From the NCBI GenBank assembly GCA_963931925.1, contig OZ007574.1, positions 36,212,378 through 36,276,377 on the forward strand: 64,000 nt of DNA. Direction: 5' to 3'. Origin of the DNA: Onchidella celtica. Taxonomy: Eukaryota > Mollusca > Gastropoda > Systellommatophora > Onchidiidae. Every line of letters begins with the position of its first letter. The first letter of the stretch is position 1. The notes below the pieces were generated by a model, which was not told where the DNA came from, made no database searches, and was given only the letters and a program-made list of their open reading frames with translations. Shown here piece after piece: positions 8,322 through 17,872 of this stretch. The position numbers and the translations under genes were made by a program.

Positions 8322-11300
8322 ATGTCGGAGGTTATTGGAAGGCTTAGCCAGGAAGCAGACGCCTTGGAGCTCACTGGGAAGGAGAGACAGAACTACATCC
8401 GTGAAGGCCTAAAGGAGGAAAGAATGGAGCAACTGAAGATAGAGGCTCGGGAGAAGGAGATGAACCACGAGCTGGAGATGGAGAGGATCCGCCATCAGCG
8501 TGGAGGCGAGTCGACGCAGGGGACCAGCGACCACGCCAGTTCTAAGAGACCCAAGCTACCTGCATTTCAGGACAAGAAGGACGATCTGGATAGCTGGTTG
8601 CTGCGGTTTGAGAGGTTTGCTGAGACAGCTGAATGGCCCAGATCCACCTGGACGACATCACTGTCTGCCCTGCTGACCGGGAGAGCTTTGGAGTGCTTCT
8701 GCAGACTACCGATCGACGAAGCCAAGGACTACGACAAGGTCAAGGAAGCGTTGCAGAAGAGGTACAACCTGTCAGAGGACGGATACAGACCCATGTTCAG
8801 ACAAGGTAAGCCTGAAGATGGAGAAGATGTTGGAATGTTTTTGACCAGGATCAAGACCTATCTAGAGAGGTGGATAAAGCTGTCGAAGACGGAGGAGACC
8901 TACGAAGGAGTGAGAGATCTGTTCGTCAGAGAGCAATTCATGGATGCCTGCCCACCAGACCTTGCAACCCATGTGAGGGAGAGGAAACCAAAGACGCTAC
9001 AGGACATCGCAGATTCAGCGGAGGCGTACCTGGTAGCGAGGAACCGGACGCTCAGCGGGAGCGCCAGACTGCAGAGCCGGCCAGTGCGACAGAGGCCCAA
9101 CGGAGACAGAAGCCCACAGGTCTGCCATAGGTGCCAGAGGCCGGGACACAAGGCGACGGAGTGTCGTGCAAAGTTAAACGACAAAGGTGAGTTGAAATGT
9201 TACCTTTGTGGAAAGCCAGGCCACGTTCGGAGGATGTGTCCAGCCCAGAAGGATATGGGACGAGGCAAGCCGAACAAGGCGGCGGCGGCCGTAGTGATAG
9301 CGGCGGACGAGTCGTCGAGACAGGATGCGACGACGGCTGACACCAGCATCAACGTTCAAGCGGTAATGAAGGACGGGAAGCTACAGTTAGCGGTGCCTGT
9401 TACTTGCGGAGGATGCAGTGACGGAAGGACCGTGGAGAAACTGAAGTTACCAGTGATGAAGGGCTTGATTGGAAATCGAGCGGTAGATGTCCTAAGAGAT
9501 ACCGGCTGTGAAGGTGTAGTGGTGCGGCGAGCACTGGTGGACGACGGACAGCTCACCGGTGGGAAGAAACTTATCGCGAGGATCGATAACTCCTTGCTAG
9601 CGGCGGAGGAAGCCGTTATCGACGTGAAGACGCCTTACCTGACGGGCAAAGTGACGGCGCTGTGTCTCCCGGAGACCATCTGCGACCTAGTAGTCGGGAA
9701 CGTGGACGGAGCGAAGGACCCGTACGACCCTGATACTGAGGTGATGGTAGGAGCGGTGACCACGAGGGCCCAGGAGAAGAGGAAGGACCGGTCTACGTCG
9801 CTGAAGGTGCCGAGGGCAGAACGGCACGCGGGAGTGGATAGAGAGGAACTTATCCGACTCCAAGAAGAAGACGAAGTCATTAGGAAGTTAGAGCAGAAGA
9901 AGATCCCAACTAATAGAGGCAATAAATCTGTTCATTTTGAGAAACATGGAGGAGTACTGTACCGGATCTACAAGGACCTGAGACAGGCGACGGTTATAAG
10001 GCAAGTGGTACTACCCGAGAAACTGAGAGAGTATGTATTGAGTGTAGCCCACGACTCGATCGTCGGAGGACACCTCGGCGTAAAGAAAACCGAAGACAGA
10101 GTTATGAGCAATTTTTATTGGCCTGGAATTGAAGGTGACGTCGCGAGATACTGCCGCTCATGCGACATATGCCAGAGGACGGTGAACAAAGGAGCGACCC
10201 CAAAGGTGCACCTGCAGAGTATGCCAGTAGTGGACGTACCATTTAGGCGAGTGGCCGTGGACTTAGTAGGACCTATCGATCCCCCAAGTGAAGGTGGACA
10301 TCGGTATATCCTGGTGTATATAGACTACGCTACTCGTTACCCCGAAGCCACACCATTGAAGAAGATCGACGCAGAAACGGTAGCAGAAGCCTTAGTGAAC
10401 ATCTACAGCCGTTTGGGTGTGCCCGAAGAGATCTTGTCGGACCAAGGGACCCAGTTTATGTCAGATGTCATGAAGGAAACGAATAGACTACTGGGAATTC
10501 GACAGTCGACCACTACAGTCTACCACCCTATGTGCAACGGGTTGGTGGAGCGATTCAACGGCACACCGAAGAAAACATTGAGACGACTGTGCGCAGAGCA
10601 ACCCAAGCAGTGGCACAGATACATCAACCCGCTGCTCTTCGCATATCGTGAAGTTCCCCAAGAGTCGACCAAGTTTGCCCCATTCGAGTTGCTGTATGGG
10701 AGAACTGTGAGAGGACCAATGCACATCTTACGACAACTATGGACCAAGGACGTAGAGGAGCCGGAAACGAAGACCAGTTACCAGTACGTCATGGAACTAC
10801 GTGAGAGGCTGGAGGACACATGGAAGTTAGCGACGGAAGAACTCTCCAAGGCTCAAGGTAGACAGAAGACCTACTACGACCGGAAGGCGCGAGAGAGGAA
10901 GTTCCGCCCCGGAGATGAAGTGTTGGTGCTACTGCCGACGAACACTAACAAGCTCCTAGTCCAATGGAAGGGACCATATAAGGTAGTCTCAGTTGTCGGT
11001 GTCAACGACTATAGAGTCAAGATGGGTGCAAAAGAAAAGACCTTGCACGCCAACCTCATCAAGAGATACATTCCAAGGACGTCAAAAGCAGCAGCAGTGG
11101 CAATGGAACCGAGACCTATTGTGACCGAGATGTGTGGGATGGACAACAGTAGGAGAGATACCACGCCTGAACATGTCAACGCCATAAAGGACGGCGGCGG
11201 TGATAGTGCTGAGACTGTACTGGCAGAGGACGACATGATGGACAAGAGTCAACCCGTGGAGTCAGCTGGCATGACAATCATCGAGGACTGCGACCTGGAA

Positions 11301-12764
11301 GGCGACAACGGTGGAACGACGGAGGACCTTGCTGACCTAGGAAGCTGGGACCAGAATGAAGGCTACAGAGATGTCCAGTATGGAACGCAACTGACATCAG
11401 AACAACGTCAAGAACTCTGCAATGTGGTGAAGAATTACCAGCACGTCTTCACCAATCTCCCTGGATGCTGTCAGTTGGGTGAACATCGCATCGACCTGAC
11501 GACAGAAGTACCAGTTCGTCAACGACCATACCCGGTGCCCTACGCTATGCGCGACTCATTGAAGGAGGAGCTTAGCACCATGGAACGGCTGGGCATCATT
11601 CGAAGGAGCTCATCAGCTTATGCTTCACCTGTTGTTGTCGTCAAGAAGAAGGACGGATCCAACCGAGTCTGCATCGACTACAGGAGGTTAAACAAGATCA
11701 CAGTATTCGACCCTCATCCGACAGCAGCGCCATTAGAAGTGTTTCAGAGTCTCTCGAGAGGAAAATTATTCTCTCGGATTGACCTGAGCAAGGGATACTG
11801 GCAAGTGAAAGTTCGAGAGCAAGACATTCCCAAGACGGCGTTCGTCACCATGGGCGAGCACTATGAATTCATTCGGATGCCTTTTGGGATGATGAACTCA
11901 GGAGCCACGCTGAACAGGATCGTAAAGCCATTGATCCGTGGAATGAACAATGTGACAGCATATGTGGACGACCTGCTGATTCATACAGAGACATTCGACG
12001 AGCATGTGAAGACTCTCAAGGACTTACTGCAGAGGATGGACCAAGCTGGATTAACTGCAAGACCATCGAAGTGTCTGATTGGAACGTCTGAAGTAGACTT
12101 TGTTGGACACTTAGTGGGAGAAGGTATGATTGGCCTGTTAGAAGAGAATGTATATAAGGTACGAGACGCACCCAGACCCACCACTAAGAAGGAAGTGAGA
12201 GCATTCTTAGGATTAGTGGGATATTACCATGAATTTATTCCTAACTTTTCAGCGATTGCATCACCATTGTCTGATTTACTTAGAAAGGGTCAGCCCAATA
12301 TAGTTCAGTGGGATGAAACGCAGGAGAAAGCGTACACCTCTTTGAAGAATGTCATTATCTCCAAACCCGTGTTATGTTTGCCAGATTTTTCCAAAGAGTT
12401 TGTCTTAGCAACTGATGCATCAGATCGCGGATTAGGCGCTAGTCTTATGCAGGAACACGAGGGAAAGTTGTACCCTGTGGCATATGCTAGTCGTAAGCTA
12501 TTGCCTCGTGAGACAAACTATTCGGTCTCAGAGCGCGAATGTTTAGCTATTGTTTGGGCTGTAAAAAAGTTTACTTTGTATTTGTATGGAAAGGAGTTTG
12601 TGCTCCAAACTGACCATCGGTCATTAGAGTTTTTGAACTCTGCCAAGTTTGACAGTCCAAAGCTATTACGATGGAGTTTATTTTTACAGTCTTATCGATT
12701 CAGGATTCACTACGTAAAAGGCAGAGAAAATGTCTGTGCCGATTTCCTGAGCAGGGTATTTTAA
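8322..12764 (+). CDS. gag-pol: Gag-pol polyprotein of the Gmr1-like element, order GAG-PR-IN-RT-RH
   Basis: An intact 1,480-codon frame from ATG 8322, about 90 bp after the primer site. The domains in order are: a charged helical N terminus (about 20-60); capsid (about 78-240), whose second half (about 157-237) has the spacing of a SCAN domain (WI, LFVREQF, V-ER-P, AEAYL); two zinc knuckles (C268-C281, C293-C306); aspartic protease DTG (393-395); integrase with HHCC (H578, H584, C611, C614), DD35E (D647, D707, E743) and a GPYK motif (884-887); RT with D1154 and YVDD (1214-1217); and RNase H with D1365, D1431 and D1474 at the C-terminal end. The protein copies the RNA genome into DNA and integrates it. 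Nothing is truncated and no catalytic residue is missing. Gag and pol share one frame, so expression needs no frameshift. The acidic linker at about 930-1010 joins integrase to RT. Confidence 0.96.
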   Translation: MSEVIGRLSQEADALELTGKERQNYIREGLKEERMEQLKIEAREKEMNHELEMERIRHQRGGESTQGTSDHASSKRPKLPAFQDKKDDLDSWLLRFERFAETAEWPRSTWTTSLSALLTGRALECFCRLPIDEAKDYDKVKEALQKRYNLSEDGYRPMFRQGKPEDGEDVGMFLTRIKTYLERWIKLSKTEETYEGVRDLFVREQFMDACPPDLATHVRERKPKTLQDIADSAEAYLVARNRTLSGSARLQSRPVRQRPNGDRSPQVCHRCQRPGHKATECRAKLNDKGELKCYLCGKPGHVRRMCPAQKDMGRGKPNKAAAAVVIAADESSRQDATTADTSINVQAVMKDGKLQLAVPVTCGGCSDGRTVEKLKLPVMKGLIGNRAVDVLRDTGCEGVVVRRALVDDGQLTGGKKLIARIDNSLLAAEEAVIDVKTPYLTGKVTALCLPETICDLVVGNVDGAKDPYDPDTEVMVGAVTTRAQEKRKDRSTSLKVPRAERHAGVDREELIRLQEEDEVIRKLEQKKIPTNRGNKSVHFEKHGGVLYRIYKDLRQATVIRQVVLPEKLREYVLSVAHDSIVGGHLGVKKTEDRVMSNFYWPGIEGDVARYCRSCDICQRTVNKGATPKVHLQSMPVVDVPFRRVAVDLVGPIDPPSEGGHRYILVYIDYATRYPEATPLKKIDAETVAEALVNIYSRLGVPEEILSDQGTQFMSDVMKETNRLLGIRQSTTTVYHPMCNGLVERFNGTPKKTLRRLCAEQPKQWHRYINPLLFAYREVPQESTKFAPFELLYGRTVRGPMHILRQLWTKDVEEPETKTSYQYVMELRERLEDTWKLATEELSKAQGRQKTYYDRKARERKFRPGDEVLVLLPTNTNKLLVQWKGPYKVVSVVGVNDYRVKMGAKEKTLHANLIKRYIPRTSKAAAVAMEPRPIVTEMCGMDNSRRDTTPEHVNAIKDGGGDSAETVLAEDDMMDKSQPVESAGMTIIEDCDLEGDNGGTTEDLADLGSWDQNEGYRDVQYGTQLTSEQRQELCNVVKNYQHVFTNLPGCCQLGEHRIDLTTEVPVRQRPYPVPYAMRDSLKEELSTMERLGIIRRSSSAYASPVVVVKKKDGSNRVCIDYRRLNKITVFDPHPTAAPLEVFQSLSRGKLFSRIDLSKGYWQVKVREQDIPKTAFVTMGEHYEFIRMPFGMMNSGATLNRIVKPLIRGMNNVTAYVDDLLIHTETFDEHVKTLKDLLQRMDQAGLTARPSKCLIGTSEVDFVGHLVGEGMIGLLEENVYKVRDAPRPTTKKEVRAFLGLVGYYHEFIPNFSAIASPLSDLLRKGQPNIVQWDETQEKAYTSLKNVIISKPVLCLPDFSKEFVLATDASDRGLGASLMQEHEGKLYPVAYASRKLLPRETNYSVSERECLAIVWAVKKFTLYLYGKEFVLQTDHRSLEFLNSAKFDSPKLLRWSLFLQSYRFRIHYVKGRENVCADFLSRVF

Positions 12765-13536
12765 AGTAGTACACTATCAGTGAAATGCATTGTAACCCAT
12801 ACTTTTGCCTACTAGATGAATTTCTAGGACGGCAGTATTGTACTGTAATTGGGGACGTAGTTCATCTGTGACTGAATATTGAATTGATGGCTGATAGAGA
12901 GTCATGATGTGTTAGTCACATTTTGATTTTATGCTATGTCATATTAGTTACCAATGGAACTTGGTGTAATTTTTGGAAAATGTAACCCAAATGGGGACTG
13001 CGAGCAAGCAGTGTTTGTGTTATATTGCAATGTTGTAACTTGTTTTGACCTAATATGATGAAGAAAGACCCTAATCAGTGGTCGGTATGTATTGGTATTT
13101 TTGGCCATTGTACGTATGGGTTATACATTTTGGAGATAACCATGTTATGTACAACAAGTTATATGCTATGATTCGTGCACGAAGCATTGTGTAAACGATG
13201 GGCCATCGTTTCACCATATATGATTTGTAATAATATCATTGACCATTGTTTCACCACAGTGGTGGCGTTGTGTTATTTTGACTAGTAGGCCTAATGTTTA
13301 CTATTGGGAAGCAATGACGGTATCGTGTTAGTTATGGTATTAGTGATACAAAGTACACTGCATTGTATTGTATTTGCGATGAAATTTGGGAAGGCACTGA
13401 AATTGTTAATAATCGTAATAGAATTAGCAACTACCTTTGTGAGATTGGGAGTACTGTAAGATTGTTATTTCAAGATATTGCAGACGCTGAATAATGTTTT
13501 GGAGTTGAAAAATATTCAACTTAAATTGGGGAGTTG
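12765..13536 (+). other. 3' untranslated region and polypurine tract of the Gmr1-like element
   Basis: No recognisable coding sequence follows the RNase H stop. The final bases before the 3' LTR (about 13523-13536) include AAATTGGGGAG, a short purine-rich tract in the expected place for plus-strand priming. No env-like frame is present. Confidence 0.65.
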
Positions 13537-14132
13537 TGTAGCATCTGCAAGCTATCCCTTGCCCTCCCCCGTTTTCTTGTTACACTGGTGAGCATGTGTT
13601 CATTTGACAACCGCCAGAGTGTACTGTACTCCGTGACCTGACCTTCTTTTCTAGTGAGTAATTTTTTTCCTCGCTCGCTTGTTGTCAGGTGTTTTGACTC
13701 GTTCAGTAAATATTAGTATGTTCCCGAACATTCGATAACACTGTGGATAAGGATGTTTACGCCAGATTTGGCCTTGAGTGATGTAACCTGATGACGTATT
13801 GATGCGTGATTGGTTAGTTTGTGCGAGGGCAAAGGTAACGTTTATTTCGGGAACTTTCTGTAGGAATGTTTATATATATAGACCTGTGTGAGTGGTTGGT
13901 GGGTGAGTAAGTGAGTTTCCTTTTGTGTGGCGTAGATATTTAGTTTCGCTGGTGTCTTCCTAGTAATTTATTGTTCACTATACAGTTATTAAACTTTAGT
14001 ATTATTTAATCTATCGTCGGATCTCGTGTTTATTTATTTTACAGCTGTAATAGTTTCGTTTTCTAAAGGGTTGTAGTTAGATCAACTAACTCCCCCCTAC
14101 TATAACGTGCTAGAACAACCTCAGCTGTTACA
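13537..14132 (+). repeat. 3' LTR of the Gmr1-like element
   Basis: 596 bp, the same length and ends as the 5' LTR and about 99.5% identical by eye. It is followed by the target duplication GTATT (14133-14137). Confidence 0.96.
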
Positions 14133-14435
14133 GTATTATCCAAAGACTTCTAAACATTCAGTACGCACCAATATCGTGGTCGTCGATATAACATAACATT
14201 TGTGAGCAAACAGTCTGCTCGGTTACGCTGATAGTATACAGTATTTCAGTACATGTATCTAAAACAATAAAAACAGCATAACCACAGGACTCTTTCATAA
14301 CTTCCAGAGTCTAATATACTTATGAGGAAAATACATTGCTTACAGAGTTACACTCATCGTAAATATCTGATAGCATCTGATATTATCATCTTAAAATCAG
14401 CAAGGACAGTATTATAAGTATTAAAGAGCACGTAC

Positions 14436-14528
14436 CTGTCAAAGAAGAATATAAGTCTATTGTAGGGCACAAAAGACGTTTATTCAATAACAAACACACC
14501 TGCTCTCGACTGGGGGAAGAGACGCAGT
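14436..14528 (-). repeat. First 93-bp R-like block, starting at the predicted transcription start
   Basis: On the minus strand the block begins 31 nt after the first T of the TATA box (14559) and ends about 43 nt after AATAAA (14484-14479). Its limits therefore coincide with those expected of an R region. It is repeated at 7322-7414 within the same LTR. Confidence 0.7.
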
Positions 14529-14552
14529 GCTTGGGGCTTGACAGGCCCGGGG

Positions 14553-14559
14553 TTTTATA
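14553..14559 (-). promoter_or_regulatory. TATA box of the outer element's 5' LTR
   Basis: TATAAAA on the minus strand, identical in position to 556-562 of the other LTR. It would drive the genomic transcript of the outer element, but that transcription unit is now interrupted by the inner element. Confidence 0.6.
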
Positions 14560-14762
14560 CGATTCTTTCCCATGCTCCCACGGTCTTGGGGGCGGGTCAG
14601 TCTAACTGCCGCTCACAGTTAAGCACTGTGATTGGAACACGCTCCTACGCTCATTTAAGACAAAATACTGAATCCCAAAATACCACATACCACATATGGA
14701 TGAAAGTTATTTTGTTTTTGCATAATTTTAGTGATTCTTATTATGTACCAATATTATAATCA

Positions 14763-15091
14763 CAGTAGGAAATAACCACCGTCGTCTTACAAGTGTCGAA
14801 TTTTCGGCGCTTTTTCGGTTGTTCCCACCCCAACTTACCGGGGCTATATTAGTCGATTGTCAGATTGATATGTAACGACGTGAGGGTCTAGTCAGTTTGT
14901 ATCATCGAGGCCGTAGGCCGATGTTCATCTGGGCAGTAGTCAGATTGACATATATGGGGAAAGCCGCCGGGCTAGCTATGTATTGTTTTCACTCGGGCTA
15001 TGGAACACATTCGCAAGTCCTTCCGTTAACTGGGAGGGGGGAGAACGACCGAAAAAGCGCCGAATTTTCTTGGTTATATCCTACGATTGTG
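14763..15091. repeat. Inverted-repeat-bounded dispersed repeat (family A, copy 1)
   Basis: The arms GAATTTTCGGCGCTTTTTCG (14799) and its complement (about 15042-15067) bound a segment whose core (14877-15033) recurs at 43623-43790. The core includes CCGTAGGCCGATGTTC and AAAGCCGCCGGG. The second copy lacks clear inverted arms. No open frame is shared, so it is probably a non-autonomous DNA element. Confidence 0.65.
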
Positions 15092-15862
15092 AACTAATGG
15101 GAAATAAACCTTGCCATCTTAGTGGGAGTGTTGTATTTTCTTGGTTATTTCCCATTATTGGGACCACAATCGAGCACAAATCTTGTCGCCTTCGTAATAG
15201 TGTTAGCTATACATACTATACTCTCTGGTGTTAGTATTATTTTCTTGTGCACATATCCCATGGACGTTCACTTCCCACACTGCGGCCTGCATTATTGAAA
15301 TGACTCAACCGAGTGTCATCTAGAGGGTGATAAATCGCCCCGTAACATTTCAGTTCCGGTCACAGCCAGACACTGGTAAGAGAAACGAAAAAGGAGGGGC
15401 AAAGGACACAATTCCGATCGTACTTTTAAATTGTCCTTTGCGGCTGAAAATAAATGGATAAATACATAAACTGGTAAATTTAAAATGCCCTAACATCAAA
15501 CTTGATTACCCTTTGCTTGCTAGCGAAGAGGCTGGGCACACACGTGCGACTTTGCTCCCGTTTTGCTGTCGTGTCTAAATTTCATATTACCGCTGACTCT
15601 GTAAGGAGCCCTTCCATTCATTTGCTTAGATGTTTATAAAAATGCCTCGCGGCTGCGATGCAACAACTGGCATAACACAGTAGCATATAAAATTATGAGC
15701 CTAGACTAAGTCTGACTTGGATCAAACTGTTGGCACAGTGACGGTGTAATATACAAAGCATACAGAGAAGTGATTATTTAAAAAAAAAAAAACACTGTCT
15801 TGCGGGGCAACGCTCGTAAGCCTTCTTTCCTGTAGCCTATCAAGGTGATGTTTTATATTATC
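15092..15862. other. Non-coding interval
   Basis: No recognisable gene. It holds a short A-run (15779-15792) and a partial repeat of the TCTTGGTTAT motif from the end of the preceding element. Nothing else supportable. Confidence 0.5.
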
Positions 15863-16055
15863 ACCATCATATTAGAAAGGAAGTAAGGTCTCCAATATAA
15901 TCATGAAAGGCTTTTTAACCGCTGAACCTTAAATTCTACAAAATATCATTTTACACATAGAAAGACATAAAGGAATACGTGGGCATGTTTTATAAGGTCA
16001 TGAAGTTTTCTACATTTTCAATACTTCGTTGTTTTGAGCCATAACTGAGTTGAAC
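15863..16055 (+). repeat. Dispersed repeat family B, copy 1
   Basis: About 190 bp containing a GGAAGTAAGG / AAAGGCTTTTTAACCGCT block and ending near ACTGAGTTGAAC. It recurs in the same orientation at 20474-20650 and 41673-41867. Copy 3 lies directly upstream of the THAP transposase region. Confidence 0.8.
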
Positions 16056-16240
16056 AGGGGAAAGTGTTCCGATATTTTGAGCCGGAAAAAAAGAAGTATT
16101 TTCTTAAAGTAGAATTAAAATCACCTGTGGCGGGAAATTTCATTCTGGGCCTCAGTTTACACATGGGTGATCGAAACTCAACTCTGAACATCACATCAGT
16201 AATTCTGTGTATTCCCCTAGTCCGGTGGCCAACTAGTAAT

Positions 16241-16776
16241 TGTGAGTGTGCATGAGAAAACCCACAATATGTCGAAAGAGCTGATTTTGAGAAAAACGGC
16301 TTTGAAGTAAAAATATGGGTCCGACACAAACTTCCAACTTGGCTGTTGTTTAGGGGACCGTCGCATATTACAGGGTAAACTGTAGACGAGCAGAGAACAC
16401 TACTCACTATGATCTCTAAAAAGGCTTTGTAATTAGACTACGGTCTCCTAACAAGATCCAAAAACTTCCGACTTGGCTGTTGTTTAGGGGACCGTGGCAT
16501 GTTACAGGGTAAACTGTAGATGAGCAGTGAACACTACTCAGTATGATCTCTATACCGGCTTAGTTATTAGACTACGGTCTCCTAACAGCAATCACTCCAA
16601 TATTAATGGGTCAATTAGCTATTGCCACTTTTAGGATTAAATGCCGTTTTCTCAAAATCTTGTTTTAGGGTGTCACTGACTTCAATTTATCAGAAATGTC
16701 TTGTCTTTTATTATATGTACAGAACGCAAAATGTCATGTTTCCGACATATTGTGGGTTTTCTCATGCACACTCACA
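16241..16776. mobile_element. Non-autonomous DNA element, 536 bp (family G, copy 1)
   Basis: Terminal inverted repeats of about 34 bp begin TGTGAGTGTGCATGAG and end CTCATGCACACTCACA. The flanks fit a TA target duplication (TA|AT...AT|TA), with some doubt. A second copy of 537 bp at 44012-44548 is clearly homologous end to end. The interior carries two 107-bp units in tandem (16347-16453 and 16481-16587), each with its own terminal inverted repeats. No transposase frame is present. Confidence 0.88.
16347..16587. repeat. Two tandem 107-bp miniature units (family F) inside family G
   Basis: Each unit opens TGTTTAGGGGACCGT and closes ACGGTCTCCTAACA, with 134-bp spacing between them. Related single units with TGTTAGGG-type ends stand alone at 24050-24154 and 59476-59580. 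Confidence 0.8.
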
Positions 16777-17279
16777 ATTATGTAAGTCTAGTAGTGCACT
16801 GGGCCAAGACATTTTACATGCACTTCATTTGAAGCAACTGTCGAGATCGATTTCTTTCGGTATTAGTGGTGCGCAAGGCCCTGTTTAATTCCTTAATCCA
16901 CAATACAGACTTGACTCAGTTCGCTAAGGGCCCATGGATATGAGGGAAACAATGTGGCATTGTAACTGCATTTCGAACGTATTGCAAAATCTTTCATTTT
17001 CTCTGCTTCTGGGACCTAGAGTGTTAATGGTGGCTTTGGTGTGTTTATTATTAACCTTTTCACACCTTACGGCTGACGCGTTTCAACTTCCTCGTAAACG
17101 CTTTACTCCCATAGTACCGGTAATTATTCCTCGTAGATGCATGATTTTGGGGTATGTCTAAACTCCACAAAAAGAAAAAAAAAATCTGCCAATAAACTTA
17201 TCGAGGCTATAATATCGATGAGTGGAATCATAGGAGTAAACGTCGGGAATAAACATGTAATAATCTTTCGTAGCAAACA
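16777..17279. other. Non-coding interval
   Basis: Short unrelated frames only. No coding similarity, RNA gene or structural repeat recognised. Confidence 0.5.
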
Positions 17280-17522
17280 TATTGCGACCTTACTTCTTGT
17301 TTTTTCTAACTCCTCTTTTTTCACATCTGAGAAATTCGACGTTAAACGTTTGCGGCTTTGGTATTATGATAAACAGAATAAAATTTAATCGGAACAGTGA
17401 AACCGTTTGATAAGCGCCACAACGCATTTTAAACAAGTGTCATAGTGCACATTTGTTAAGACTCTTCTACAAACAAAAAGATCTCCAGTTTTTTCAGAAA
17501 ACAGAGATAGAACATACGAGAA
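17280..17522 (+). repeat. Dispersed repeat family D, copy 1
   Basis: About 240 bp sharing GAAATTCGACGTTAAACGTTTG and the downstream stretch to GATAGAACA with 28053-28307. Both copies lie on the plus strand and differ by small indels. Confidence 0.75.
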
Positions 17523-17704
17523 CTAAGGTTGCCATTTGTCGTACAGTGTTTAATGCAAAACATCTCAAATTTTGAGCAGCGCGGCATGAAAAGTTGGACG
17601 AAGAGTTCACTCGGCTGTAGATTGTAGCGTATCCATTGGTTATAAAATGGGTCGCCCAGACGTTGAGCCGTTAGATGTGAAAAGGGTGAAAAGCCTAAAG
17701 CTAT

Positions 17705-17872
17705 GTTTTTACATGTACGGAAACAGAAACGGCATCCCTTCAAGTAGTGAAAGAGAACGAATGTTTTCGTGGGTACGGATACGGCGTTTCCGTTCACGTG
17801 AATAACACACTTTCTTTTTTAACTACTCGATGGATTTTTTTTAGGCTTCCGTTTCCGTACACTTGAAAACAC
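17705..17872. repeat. Small inverted-repeat element (about 170 bp)
   Basis: GTACGGAAACAGAAACGG near the left end is matched by CCGTTTCCGTAC near the right, with flanking GTTTT/AAAAC. No target duplication is clear. It is probably a MITE remnant. Confidence 0.5.

Larger units (their letters stand above)
7617..14132 (+). mobile_element. Complete Gmr1-like Ty3/gypsy retrotransposon (integrase before RT)
   Basis: A 6,516-bp element inserted in the LTR of the outer element. It has two 596-bp LTRs opening TG and closing CA, flanked by the 5-bp duplication GTATT (7612-7616 and 14133-14137). The insertion site reconstructs exactly against the uninterrupted copy at 131-150. Just inside the 5' LTR is a tRNA-Pro type primer site. 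One open gag-pol frame (8322-12764) reads gag, protease, integrase, RT, RNase H. Ty3/gypsy RT with a Ty1/copia-like domain order is the hallmark of the Gmr1 group, described from deuterostomes. The LTRs differ at about 3 of 596 positions and the frame is uninterrupted, so this copy is young and possibly competent. Confidence 0.95.
1..14694 (-). mobile_element. Outer Ty3/gypsy LTR retrotransposon, minus strand, split by a second element
   Basis: The element reads right to left: 5' LTR (14694-14138 continued at 7616-7182), primer site (7176-7159), leader, gag (5816), nucleocapsid, protease-RT-RNase H, integrase (to 840), polypurine tract (712-698) and 3' LTR (697 to beyond base 1). Domain order PR-RT-RH-IN is the usual Ty3/gypsy order. 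A complete 6.5-kb element of another family sits inside its 5' LTR. The overlapping parts of the two LTRs (697 bp) differ at only a handful of positions, so the insertion is recent. The left outer flank is outside the window, so its target duplication cannot be checked; the right flank begins TATGG. Coding is interrupted at two places besides a plausible programmed frameshift, so this copy is probably not autonomous. Confidence 0.93.
14138..14694 (-). repeat. 5' LTR of outer element, distal (U3) part
   Basis: Continues the LTR interrupted at 7616 and matches 141-697 over 557 bp with few changes. It contains the TATA box and the first 93-bp block (14436-14528). It ends (minus-strand start TGTGG) at 14694; unique flanking DNA starts TATGGATG. 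Confidence 0.92.

Noticed and set aside
16018..16407. 129-codon minus-strand frame
   Set aside because: Runs through the inverted repeat and tandem units of a non-coding DNA element.
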